Assembly: GCA_022592445.1 (NCBI GenBank)
Contig: JABYQR010000026.1
Location: 124,001 to 188,000, forward strand
Length of the DNA stretch: 64,000 nt
Direction: 5' to 3'
From: Cytidiella melzeri
Taxonomy: Eukaryota; Basidiomycota; Agaricomycetes; Polyporales; Irpicaceae
The translations under genes and the position numbers were made by a program. Under the pieces are notes generated by a model. That model did no database searches. It was not told where the DNA came from and worked only from the letters and a program-made list of their open reading frames with translations. Below are positions 43,007 to 53,365 of the stretch, one piece after another (positions within the stretch are counted from its first letter, which is position 1; every line of letters begins with the position of its first letter).

Positions 43007-44032
43007 ACGGGGATTCACGTTTACCTACAACAGCAGATACCAGCTCAAATTGAGCCTGATCATGCTCAAGGAGTGGTCTATTGCCTTGGTAAGCTGGATC
43101 ACCTTTCACAATAGCGCGCAACTCATACTTTGAATGATATGCAGAAGGACAACGTAGCTACGCTGTCCGAACCACCGTGCACCGAGATTTTTGTCCCCAA
43201 CAATCGGTGACAGGTTCACAATGCACGCCGTGCTGCTCGCCATGCAGCCTCTGTTGTCTCTGTGCCTTTGCTGGACAAAGGTACTGCTCTCGCACAGCTC
43301 TCAGCTGCTATTTTGGAGTTGACCAAGAGGGCATGTGCACCCGCTGCTCTGCTTACCCCGAAGCGTGTGCAAACGGCATTGATTGGTAGCCTGACCTCTC
43401 TTCCTTCCACAAACATGTCAGTTCCGATTCCTCGGAGTCCAAACAACCTCCCACGGTTCCTCAAGTTCATGAAGGATACCCACGGTGTTGTCAACGCGCA
43501 CACCTATTGTACATCGCTGAGTGCGAAGGGTTATGGCCCAGACATCATTGATCAGGTTGACATCAGTGACCTCACAGCATTCAATGTCGGGCTAACTCCT
43601 GGCAATGCAATATGTTTCCGCAATGCAGCACCGGTGTGGTGAAATAGTCAGGGAAAGCGGCCTCGTGAACTCTTTGAGGAGGATGTAGACTTCAATCTTT
43701 TCCTTGAGCGAGACAAAAGAGGTCAAGTGGGAGATGGGGAGCCAGATAAGTGTAATCACTCCAAGGGTTGTTGGCCTGATGGCACGAGGATGTTGTGGTT
43801 TGAAGTTCCACTCATTGTCGTAGATGGACAGTTTGATGATGACTTCATAGAGTATCAGGACTCCGCTACGCTTGAGTGGAAGCCCATTCCTCTTGGCTTC
43901 ACTGCACCAAATCGCACTGGCAGAGATGGACACTCTGGGATTAATGATTTTGCTTCAGTGTATTGATTCCTGCCAAACTTTGCTATCTCTGCTTAATTCT
44001 TAGAATAATATACTGTATATAGGCTACCCTTA

Positions 44033-45160
44033 CTACATATAACCAGCATCTTGAAACCATTGTTCAGACAACTCTGAAGTAATGTTCTGAAGTGCGTAGA
44101 CTATACTCATAAGATTGTGTTCTTGCCAGTGGCAACGTAAGTATGCCTTGACAGAGGAAAAGGCATACTCGATAGGGTTGAAGTCCGGGGAGTAAGGTGG
44201 AAGATATAGAATGTGGCAGGCATGAACATTGTCAAGTTCAGAATATGCATCTTTTAGCTCAATAAACACCTACCAGCATCTTCTATCAACCTTCGTAGCT
44301 CGTCTGAGTGGTGAATGTTACAAGTATCCAGCACAAGTACACTTCGAGGGCCAGGATAGGGAGTGGTGAGGGGAATCTATAAATAATCAATGTTTCTGAT
44401 ACTGTGAATTTGCAAAAATAGTTTAAACATACCACTTGTTCACGGATAAAGCAAGCAAAGCGAGCTGCTGTCACTGAGCCCTCAATGAGATCAGATGTTA
44501 TAATGCCATCAAGAGTCAGCAATGGCAGAATACTAATACGCTGTCCGTGTACAAATGTTGCACGCTGAATACAGGGAGCTCCAATCTCAGAATAGCCATA
44601 CAACTGATCATGTGTGCGCTGATCTTTGTGAGACTCATCCGTAAACATAAGCATGTTTGGATCAGGTACCAATGTTGCGAAGCAGTTCCAGTAGGCTGCC
44701 CGAAGCAGATCATTGCATTCTGCATAACGTCAGTTGCTATAAAGTAGTAGAACATGACATATGCATGCTCACCTGCTGCTTTCTTCCATACTCTCTTTCT
44801 GGAAATCCTCAGACGACAGAGTGTACGACAGACTGTGGCAATGGAGATGTCAAGCCCACAATGCTCAAGTAGTTTGAGTAGAAGCTCATCAAGATAATAT
44901 GAGTGCCGGTGAGAGAGTAGACTGCGTAAGTAGTTGATGTCTTCCTGCGTCATTAGACGCCTATGCCCACACTGACGAGCGAAGCAATTATGGGCAACAC
45001 CAAAGCAGCCGTAGCTGTTCAGAGAGTTGTATACAAGCAACTTGCTCACACCAAGGATGTGTTCAATTTTCTTCACTGTGTAGCCTTGTTCATAGAAGAG
45101 AACTGGGTTGCGGGCCTTGAGGTCGTGTGAACACGTGAGAGCTTTGTGTGTGCGTCCCAT
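44033..45160 (-). pseudogene. Tc1-like (DDE_3) transposase
   Basis: Start MGRTHKALTCSHDLKARNP at 45160. Helix-turn-helix: YEQGYTVKKIEHILGVSK. Exons 45160-44773, 44719-44433 and from 44376, with introns of about 53-56 bp in correct phase. The catalytic core shows LMFTDESHKDQR (first Asp), SVLVLDTCNIHHSDELRR (second Asp) and YLPPYSPDFNPIEYAFSSVK (Glu). Between LIEDAG (44277) and KDAYSELDNV the frame is broken by a short insertion with a stop that is too small for a normal intron, so this copy is probably dead. It ends DAGYM at 44033. It faces the SAM-like gene and shares its leader sequence. Confidence 0.88.
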
Positions 45161-45292
45161 TAGTGGTATGGCTGTAGGGGTGAGTTGCACACAGCCGCGG
45201 CGTGCTGGGGACAGGCACTGCCCGTAACATGTGACAATGATGTCATCTGGAGACCTCGGACCATGTCCAGGAACTTTGAAGCGCTGGAAGTA

Positions 45293-45350
45293 GGGCCAAA
45301 AAAAAAACTCGCATTCCATATCATTGTGCAAATGGCAGTAACGCCCGCCC
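45293..45350. repeat. Leader shared (inverted) with the SAM-like gene, right copy
   Basis: AAACTCGCATTCCATATCAT and the following TGTGCAAATGGCAGTAA are the reverse complement of 40230-40290. Confidence 0.6.
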
Positions 45351-45385
45351 CGCGGTATTTGCTCGATATCAACTTTTGCCAACAT

Positions 45386-45583
45386 TCAACTCCTCATCGT
45401 GCGAATCCACTTCCCTAACATGTTTGACCAGCAAAATTCACGGGCTATTGGCTCTGCAATGAATGTTGCGAGACAGTGGCGCAGAAAACTTCGGAATAGG
45501 ATTGGGGACGTAGGCTCTTGCAATTGAGTGGCTAGCGTGATACAAGGAGTGGTAGGTGAAGAGCGGCAGCTAATATAATAGTA
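45386..45583. other. Stretch without a gene
   Basis: No gene seen. It may include the end of the Tc1-like element, but no terminal repeat was identified. Confidence 0.4.
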
Positions 45584-45781
45584 CAGTGATTTGCATATTG
45601 GTTTACACTGTGATTAATTGTGACAACATGTGACTCACTGCGTGAGGAAGCATGGTGTGCTGACAAATGCTGTCATGCCATAGTCACTTGCGAGGGTCTG
45701 CATTACCAATATGGAAGTGTTTTGGCTAACACAAACAAAGGATTTTTTGAAGCGACCGTCAAACCAATATGCAAATCACTG
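45584..45781. mobile_element. MITE of 198 bp with 21-bp inverted ends
   Basis: Starts CAGTGATTTGCATATTGGTT and ends with its exact inverse; TA at 45582-45583 and 45782-45783 is the duplication. No ORF. The CAGT start and TA target fit the Tc1/mariner superfamily. The autonomous partner is not known; the neighbouring Tc1-like gene is one candidate. Confidence 0.9.
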
Positions 45782-45913
45782 TATAGTGCAAACAGCGTCA
45801 GTATGGTCCATAGAAAGTGCTGAGAAGCTTGTGTTACTGATGGCGGGAGCTGCCAGTGAAGTTTGAGTGGAGTGTAGACGTAGTCGCGCTGCAAACTGTG
45901 TTGTCCCATTGTA

Positions 45914-46748
45914 CCTTTACGACCGTAGCGGGCATAGGTTGTGACCGTGACACCCCATGTTGTTAAAATTTAGCAACAAATTGCCGGTAGGACCTGTGAC
46001 ATGGGCCGAAATAACAACATGTATGATAACAACATGTCGGGCGCCTCGTGACCCATCAAAGAAAGACCGAGTTTTAAAACATGAATCCCCGGTTGTTACC
46101 ACATAAGAAACATGCTTATCTCACTTTGTATTCATCAACCGCACCTCAGAAAACCTTTCAATCAAGGTTAAGGTTGAAACGATCAAAGTGTAGTCAGCAA
46201 CCAATGAGAGAGCGCGAAGAACCCGATATGGAATTTTGTAGCGCCGCCCTGAGTGTGGCCCGTGGCCATGCTTTCGATTCTCCTTCCTCCATGGTATGCA
46301 TGTTCAGTGAACATACATTGAAGTCTTCTACATAAGTACATTATAGAAGCATTGCTATTTTATTTGACCAAGCACAACTTGCCGCCAGAATGAACAGCTG
46401 TGGTGAACTATCCGTTACGGCGGGGCTTGAATATTGAATCCCGACACAATTGGGCTGAGAGGAATGAAAATACATGAGGGAGCTGTTGCTCACGGTCAAT
46501 TGCTTCCCCTACCTGTCCTTCACCAATGTCTACTGAGGCCCATGTCACTGACCTCACACGGCCACCTACTGCAAAATGTATCTCTAGATACAATGGTTTT
46601 ACTCCCTTTGCGCCGCAGGCCCGACAAATCCAGTTGTAGAGAACTCGTAGATTTAACAACATTAGCCCTCCGTGACCCGTGACATTGACCAAAATAACAA
46701 CAAAAGTCGACCTCACCGTGACCGTGACCCCCGCTACGGTCGTAAAGG
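45914..46748. mobile_element. Non-autonomous element of 835 bp with 19-bp inverted ends
   Basis: CCTTTACGACCGTAGCGGG at the left and its exact inverse at the right, with TA at 45912-45913 and 46749-46750. Both ends continue with related words (GTGACCGTGAC, AAATAACAACA, GTCACGG), so the inverted similarity extends imperfectly to about 150 bp. No transposase is encoded. Tc1/mariner superfamily by duplication. Confidence 0.88.
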
Positions 46749-46750
46749 TA

Positions 46751-47082
46751 CAGTATTTCTCGTGTACAGTACACATCGATATCGCGAAGCTCGAGGCTTC
46801 CCCTGGTAATTGAGACAGAGTTCTGTGTTCTAAATCTAAACTTTACATGGCTGACCCGTGTCAGTTCCATCCACGACCTGCATGAAAACTCCCCGCCTTA
46901 AGAGAGTAATAGACCGAATGCTTGCGATATCATGGTTTGGGAGCGTGAACCGGGTCGACTGATTATACAATGGTTTTTGACGTCGCTTTCGTGCGTTTGG
47001 TCTTTCCGTCCAGGGCTTACAGCTCTGAGCCCAACCTGCAGTCGAGAAAAAAAGTAGCCGTCAATTACAATCCGCTCCTACA
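46751..47082. other. 3' fl​ank of AHA1, no gene seen
   Basis: Contains the 3' untranslated region of AHA1 (on the minus strand). Nothing else is supportable. Confidence 0.4.
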
Positions 47083-48538
47083 TCACTGGAAGATCATGGG
47101 TACGCTAAACGCCGCAAATAAAGCAAGGGCAGCCAGTGCAATGGCCACGTAAGACCGATATGGAGAAGGTGAAGATGTTGCGGCTAAGACGGCGTCGTCG
47201 TCGTCGCGCTTTGGACGTGGCGAGAGTGTTTGAATTGAGAATGGTACGTACCCAATGGACTTGAGACCGTGCACGCTGTGTCCAAGGTTAGTGACACAAA
47301 AGCATCAAAGACGACGAGAACGACGTACTAGTAGCCCTGGATGTTACGCGTAAGCTCGTCTTCCATGCCAAGAGGCACGCCGGTGAGTTTCCAGATGACT
47401 TTCGTAGAGTCCGGGGATTGGTTGAAGGTTGTAGTTAAAGTAGCAAAGTGGTCTTCGGGTGAAACAACTGAGCCCTTCTATCCTGTAGTGCTGACGTACG
47501 CTACGTACCGGTAGGCCAAGTGGGACTCGAAAGAGCCCACGTTTGCACAACTTCCTTGCCTGGTGTCAACGTAACATACTTGCCCTTGACACCCCCACCA
47601 AACAACGAGTACTCGGTATCAGGCTTTGCAGCAGACTGCGTATCGGATGCAACAGTCAGGGCGACTCAGACTTTGTGTTGGAAACTAGGGCGGTACTCAC
47701 CTGCGCGGGTGCACGCGTCCAGCTGGGTATCTTCTGCTCGTCGGTCATTAGGGAGAACAAATCGTCAGCAGACGCCATGAAACCAGCATCGACCGTGATA
47801 GTTGCGGTGTTCACAGCTTTCGCAGACTTTTTAACAGGTGGCTTTGGCGCAGGAGCGGAAGTCGAGCTTGGCGCCGACGACGTAGCGGCTTGAGCTGCTG
47901 AAGTCGGAGCCGGAGTACCGCTGCGACTTGCGTCTGCACTGACAGTGAGGTCCTTTCCATGGTTGTTGATGATAGCAGAGGGGAACTCGGACAGCTTGGC
48001 TTCCAATGCCACAGGCAACTTGGACTTTGCGAGAGCATAGACCTTTTCAACCGCTGCGTTGCTATCCGTCGTGAGAGACCATTCCCACTATATTGTGCAG
48101 AAATAAGTGAAAGAGAATGTATCCATTGAACGTAACACGCACAACGTAGTCAGAGAGCCCGTCCAGAGTAATCTCATGCGAAACTTCCGGGATAGTCAGA
48201 CGGCCTGCGACGTCTTCACCGTCCGCAGTTTTGCCAGCCCAGAGTAGCTGAACTTTACAGTCGTAAATCGTGAGCAGCCTAAGAATAAGAGATCGCGCGT
48301 CAGAGTGTGCACAAGCGAAGAGGTGGCAAGATATGTACTTGGATTTGCGCTGGCCGAGCTCGACGTCTCCTTCGACATCCGTGACTTCGGTGATTGACAC
48401 CTCCTCGCCTGAGTCTCCTTTCACGATGAGAGAGGTCAGTTCGCGTTCGAACCACTGCTTCGCCCAGGGTGTGACATTCTTGTTTTTCCAATGCCAGTTG
48501 GCAGTCGAAGCAGCCATGGGTGTAGGAATCGTGGCCAT
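47083..48538 (-). CDS. AHA1: Activator of Hsp90 ATPase (AHA1 homologue), intact
   Basis: Co-chaperone that stimulates the Hsp90 ATPase in the cytosol. Six exons: 48538-48339, 48278-48143, 48087-47701, 47623-47509, 47452-47329, 47275-47083; all introns GT-AG and in phase, 384 residues. The N-terminal domain shows NWHWKNKNVTPWAKQWFERE (with the conserved NxNNWHW-like motif in the form WHWKNKN), DVEGDVELGQRKSK and YVWEWSLTTDSN. A Ser/Pro/Ala linker is followed by the AHSA1 domain (FMASADDLFSLMTDEQKIPS, EYSLFGGGVKGKYV, TYPE: STKVIWKLTGVPLGMEDE, GYYVHGLKSIG). Oddly, the C-terminus extends past GLKSIG with a charged part and a hydrophobic segment (YVAIALAALALFAAFSVPM), suggesting a tail anchor. The Harbinger element begins 143 bp upstream of the ATG. 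Confidence 0.93.
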
Positions 48539-48996
48539 TTCAGCAAGATGAGGAAACGGTTGAAGTATTGATTACAGCGGGGTGTGCACGACGAACAAGA
48601 TGAAGCAGCGATGAGTTGCACTAGCCGGACGCGAAAATAACGGGTGGGATGGGTAAGAAACAAGACGCGCTTTATCAATAGGGGCGTTCAGAGTGGACGA
48701 TTAAGGTTGATTCTTGGGTCTGATTCTGGTTTGATTCTGCAGCGGTGGTCTGGGGTCCTACTCCGTGATTATTCGCGCGATTAACGGGAATCATGCTTAA
48801 TCGCGCTCCCTTGTTGTCCCTCCTCTGGAGGAGGGACGACGAGAATCAAGCCTCGATTCTCGCTCTCCTGTACTTACTTGGTACTTACTTATAACAAAAT
48901 TAGTTACCATGATAACAAAATATGTATACCCCTCTTTTGAAAACACCTGTCCGCCGCCCCTCTTTGATCCTCACTCCACCACTCGCCGCTATCACC

Positions 48997-50632
48997 ATGG
49001 CCAAAAAGAAGTTGACCCCGAATTTGACCCTGCACGCACCAACCAGCACGACCGCTGGCGACGAGGCCCTAAACAAAGGAAAGAAAGCCCAGGGAGCTGC
49101 CGGAAAAGGCAAGAATGGCATAGAGACACCTAACGTCGAAAAGGGCACAGATGCCAAGATTGCTGTTAAGTATGGTCTCCTATGGTTCTCTAGATGTAGA
49201 CAGGCACAAACTGAGAAATCTGACAGCTGGTCGAAGGATACGATGCTCACTGACAAGCTTATCAGCAGCATTCTCGACAACACTGAGATCAAGTCCTGCT
49301 TATACTCTTCTGTGGGTGGGAATGTTTCTACCAGCCGTGGAGGTGGCAAGACAAAGTCCGAGCACCACTGGCAGCTAGCCATCCTTGTCTTTGGAGACCA
49401 CCCTGACTACGAAAAGCTCATAACGAGCGCGAAGGCGGATCCGAAACAGAGGTCGGCTTGGGCTACTAAAGTGAAGAACCGGCTGTCTTCGTGAGTGGTA
49501 GACTGTACCTTGGCTTCTGCTTCTTTTTGAACACTGATGTTTCGTGCAGGCTTGAGTCAACCTATGCTATGCACATGGAGTCAATGGGCGAGACGGGCGC
49601 AGGGATCAATCGTGAGGACGAGATAGACATGACCATGGATAACGAATTTGTGAACAAGTGGGGTACGTGACATGATAGTGCTGAGCTCCATCTACATGCT
49701 AACATTCAGATTTCTACGGTCTACGTGCATGCAGAGAAAATAAAGCAGGAATTCCCGTGGCTCTGGGATATGAAAGAACTTGTCAAGGAGCGGCCTAACC
49801 GAGTGCGCAAGGGTCTCGGAAATGGTGAAACCGAAATCGACCTCAACGTCATCATGCCTGGTGCGGAACACGATGGACGCGAAGAGAGTACCGGCAATAT
49901 CACCAGCCAAAGCGCGAGTTGCTATGACTTTGAGATGAGTTCGTCCGATGAGGAGGAAGAGGAGCAGCATGGCGCAAGCTCGGTGGTGCCATTGAAACGT
50001 CGTACCGAGGATGCACCTGATGACAGTGATGCGGAAAAAGGTATGTAATCATTCCGACCCAGAATTGACCTTGCTACATGTACTCACATTCTCTAGCTAC
50101 CAAACCGCAGGTCAAGTCCACGAAAAGGACTCCGGCTCGCCCCAGCACCTCGGTGGCAACTCCTGCTAAATCTTCTCCTACCGCAGCAAAGAGGTTCAAG
50201 GGAGTCGATGCACTCAACGAGCTTGGTGTGGCGGCAGAGGTTACGGCGCAGAGGCAACTGGAGGTCAAGAAAGCAAAGATCGAGGCTGACAAAGACTTAC
50301 AGAAGGCTAAGCTCAAGGCTAAGTTAGCGGCGGTGGAAGCACGAGAGAGGCGAAGGACCCTGGCGATGCAGCATGAACACGAGATGCAGATGATGAAGAT
50401 GAGGTTGAAGTACGAGCGCGAGCAGAAGTCTGGCCATGGACCTCCGATGTTTGCCAGTGCACCCGACCAGCTGCAATTCAACGCTTCCGGCCCTTCTTCC
50501 TTCAGTGTGGATGCAGGTCCAACGGACCACTTTTCTCGCTCTGACTCCGAGTTCTCTCGTGAAGGATCCAAGTTCCCTGACGGAGTTTCCCACATGTACA
50601 ACACAAACGGTGCTCACGATAGTGGCTTCTAG
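48997..50632 (+). CDS. Myb/SANT-like DNA-binding partner protein of the Harbinger element
   Basis: The start ATG at 48997 has a good context (ATCACCATGG). Five exons: 48997-49169, 49227-49490, 49550-49662, 49735-50040, 50097-50632; all GT-AG, phases fit, 463 residues, no lesions. The N-terminal region is basic. A trihelix/Myb-like domain at about residues 57-140 (NWSKDTMLTDKLISSILDN, WQLAILVFGDHPDYEKLI, WATKVKNRLSSLESTY) is followed by an acidic stretch (MSSSDEEEEEQHG), a basic Lys/Pro segment and a long charged coiled coil (AAVEARERRRTLAMQHEHEM). Harbinger transposons usually encode such a protein, which is needed with the transposase for nuclear import and end recognition. That role is inferred from the family. 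Confidence 0.82.
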
Positions 50633-50789
50633 CTGAGGTATACATACTTGTATTTATTGCTCTCAACTGTCTCTCTGGCAGACAGTGCTCAATCGCATGT
50701 TTTCTCTTACCGAACCACTACCGCCGCACAACAGTCAATGCGAGCGCCTCTCTGTCTTTCTCTCTACCTTCACAGTGCTCGCAGACACA

Positions 50790-51150
50790 AGGTACGTATA
50801 TTTGTGCCTTTCTCTCTCCTCTCTCTCCTATCCTTTTGCAGATCCAAGGATGACAGGAGCAACGCGACATCTTGGAGGCCGAGAGGACTGCACGTTGACG
50901 GCGTGAGCAACGAGGTCGGCGACACAGAGTACCACAAGGTTGGCATGAACGACGAGGACGGCAACGCAGTGGACTGTAGATGGATGCCCAAACAATGAGG
51001 ACGGCGAGGACAACGAGGATGGCGAGAACAACGAGGGCGTCGAGACCAACTGATGGTGCGTATACTTGTGCCTCTCTCTCTCCTCTTGCTCCTCTCCTTT
51101 TGCAGATCCAAGGATGGCGAGAGCAACGCGACATATCAGAGATCAGGAAA
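50790..51150. repeat. Duplicated segments with a CTCTC/intron-like motif
   Basis: CCTTTTGCAGATCCAAGGAT followed by GCGACAT occurs at 50835 and 51102. GAGGACGGCAACGCAGTGGA at 50960 is echoed by GAGGACGGTGACACAGTGGA at 53278. Tandem GAGGACGGC words lie at 50998-51040. Several have the look of exon starts after a polypyrimidine tract. Confidence 0.6.
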
Positions 51151-51253
51151 GCCAGTGCCACAGGGATTGCAGGTGAGTTTCTCTCAGATACCTCTACTGT
51201 GCAGGGGTGCAGTGTGACCACCCACGCACGAATTGAGCATGCTCAACACCTTC

Positions 51254-51870
51254 AACGAGGCCGCGCTGTTGACCGCACCGCCCCATTCTCCCTCTATGCA
51301 AGTATGCGCATACAACACCTACACTCACACTCAACATACTCGGGGTCACGAGCAGCGCCGCCGTCAAGACCGTCACCGTACGACATCCCACCCGCTTCAG
51401 GCCTCATCCGCAACGGCGACGAAGGTTACACACACCTTCAACAAGGCCGCGCTGTTGACCTCACCGCCCCATTCTCCCTCTATGGTCACGAGCAGCGTCG
51501 CCGTCGAGACCGTCACCGTACGACATCCCACCCGCTCCAGGCCTCATCCGCGACGGCGACGAAGGTTACACACACCTCCAACGAGGCCGCGCTGTTGACC
51601 CCACCGCCCCATTCTCCCTCTATGGTCACGAGCAGCGTCGCCGTCGAGACCGTCACCGTACGACATCCCATCCGCTCCAGGCCTCATCCGCGACGGCGAC
51701 GAAGGTTACACATACCTTCAACGAGGCCGCGCTGTTGACCCCACCGCCCCATTCTCCCTCTATGGTCCCGCGCTGTTGACCCCACCGCCCCATTCTCCCT
51801 CTATGGTCACGAGCAGCGTCGCCGTCGAGACCGTCACCGTACGACATCCCACCCGCTCCAGAGGTTGAGT
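51254..51870. repeat. 140-bp minisatellite
   Basis: ACRAGGCCGCGCTGTTGACC starts at 51254, 51441, 51581 and 51721. The 140-bp unit contains CCATTCTCCCTCTATGGTCA and GAGACCGTCACCGTACGACA. The first unit carries an insertion of about 47 bp and the last a partial duplication. Long ORFs across it are by-products. Confidence 0.88.
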
Positions 51871-52235
51871 CAGAAATTGGTGTGAGGTCACGGCCGCATT
51901 GACGCCTAGGAATGCCAACTACACGGATAGGACCTCCTGCTTCCGCTACAGCTCCGCCTGCAGAGGCGGAAGACGACCAGGCTAAGTGGGCGAAGCAGGA
52001 ACAACAGGTGAATGTGATGTTCGCGCACGAGAACAAGAACACTGAGGTGATCACTCCAGATGATGATTCGTCAACAAGACGAGACGATTGACACCATTGC
52101 GGGCACGCTCAGTACTATAGCGGAACAAGCGGGACTGATGGGTTGAGAGATTGTAGAACACACTGAGTATGCTCCTATTTCATCGTACGTCTGTCTCTCA
52201 TCCCCAGCTCGTATCTCGCACTCACACGTCCTTCA

Positions 52236-52352
52236 GAGGGACGAACGGGTTCTCGTCGTCTGGGCCTACAACCTCGACAACATCATCCCCACCTGCCGCG
52301 ACTTTGAAGACAAACTCATCAAGCTTGTCTGGGCCCAGCGTGCCGCCCTCTC
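52236..52352 (+). pseudogene. Fragment of a fungal GT2-type glycosyltransferase gene (part 1)
   Basis: ERVLVVWAYNLDNIIPTCRD FEDKLIKLVWAQ is encoded from an apparent acceptor site at 52233-52235. The motif resembles the region before the catalytic domain of fungal membrane GT2 enzymes. No start, no downstream continuation. Confidence 0.5.
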
Positions 52353-52417
52353 CTCATTCACCACCGCCTCCCTCCCATACACCGCCTCGGCTGTCCCCTC
52401 CAACGTCAACATTGTTT

Positions 52418-52712
52418 ACCCAGGTTGTCGAGGATGCCGCTGCAGAGTATCTGGCATACTTCGCTGACAAGACCATTGGAATGATACGCGCTCCTGATGA
52501 GTTCGCGTATCCAGCACCGTTTAACTTGATTGAATTGGTTCTTGTCGCACCCTTCGAGTGAGTTCCCTAATCCTGTCATCTCCACGTCGTGCTGAAGGCT
52601 TCAAACCCAGATACGTCTTGAGCAAAAAGCTTACGCGAAGGTTCTTTTCATCCAATCTCTTCACCACGACCTCCGCTGATTTCTACAATCCGACTAGCTC
52701 AATCGCATCATA
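52418..52712 (+). pseudogene. Fragment resembling a fungal membrane channel gene
   Basis: Encodes YLAYFADKTIGMIRAPDEFA, YPAPFNLIELVLVAPFE, then an intron (GTGAGT ... CCCAG, about 52560-52612) and YVLSKKLTRRFF. The pattern recalls YVC1-like TRP channels after the pore region; the family match is tentative. It lies between the two glycosyltransferase fragments. Confidence 0.35.
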
Positions 52713-52725
52713 ATGCCAGTGATTT

Positions 52726-53262
52726 TACAACAACATCGGCTGGGTCGCACGCCCCGCACACTCTAGCGCTCCAGACGGGTTCAAACGTGCAGGACGGTTC
52801 AAAAAGGCCTCAAACATGAACTACGGGCTTGCGTTGTCCCTCAAGCTGGAGAAACACATGGCAGCCATGGTTGCCGAGGCGACTGCCAACGGTGAAAATC
52901 TCGACGAGGACGACGACGTCGAAGAGCGCGCGCTACAGTTGGCTATCGAGGAGACGTTCGAGGAGAGTGGAAGGAAGTACAGGCCGTGGGCGTCCAACGC
53001 CAAGTCCATCCGTGTCGGCGAGCTCATCTTGATCGTCGACTCGGACACGGTCGTTCCCGAGGACTGCTTACGTGACGCGGCGAGGGAGATGTACGAATTC
53101 CCCGAGGTCGGAATCATCCAGCACGAGTCGGACGTCATGCAGGTAGCGACTCATTACTTTGAAAACGGCATTGCACACTTTACGAGGAGATTCAACAAGA
53201 GTATCTCCCTCGGGTGCTCGAACGGAGAGGTTGCGCCGTTCGTCGGCCACAACGCGTTCTTG
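52726..53262 (+). pseudogene. Fragment of a fungal GT2-type glycosyltransferase gene (part 2)
   Basis: YNNIGWVARPAHSSAPDGFK, RAGRFKKASNMNYGLALSLK, then GELILIVDSDTVVPEDCLRD (DSD catalytic motif of GT2), EVGIIQHESDVMQVATHYFE and NGEVAPFVGHNAFL. The frame is intact for 179 codons. At GHNAFL it ends abruptly and continues into the GAGGACGG repeat. No transmembrane segments or downstream catalytic QxxRW part remain. Probably captured from a host gene. Confidence 0.75.
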
Positions 53263-53365
53263 GTTGACGTGGAGGACGAGGACGGTGACACAGTGGACTG
53301 CAGATGGACGGCAAAACAAGTACTACATTTCATTCAAGTGCACTGGCATGTTTACACATCTGAGT

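Larger units (their letters stand above)
40366..43966 (+). pseudogene. SAM-domain-like gene of a basidiomycete expanded family, interrupted by element L2
   Basis: N-terminal exon from 40366 or 40408 (MSNCNERPAEVDKVTVVLEL) with a helical domain; further exons to 41171 (DALDVETLKEYMDMIVQLDW, ESVLARYQVRLENKYSNKRD). The L2 element is inserted at 41172-43006. Then FTFTYNSRYQLKLSLIMLKE, NVATLSEPPCTEIFVPN and, at 43400-43650, a SAM-like helical bundle (NLPRFLKFMKDTHGV, YCTSLSAKGYGPDIIDQVDI, FNVGLTPGNAICFRN). TGG to TGA at 43640 truncates it before NSQGKRPRELFEED. I recall similar transposon-associated proteins in Agaricomycetes but cannot name a function. Confidence 0.65.

Noticed and set aside
50980..51738. 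252-codon plus-strand ORF
   Set aside because: It is a translation of the GAGGACGG tandem words and the 140-bp minisatellite.
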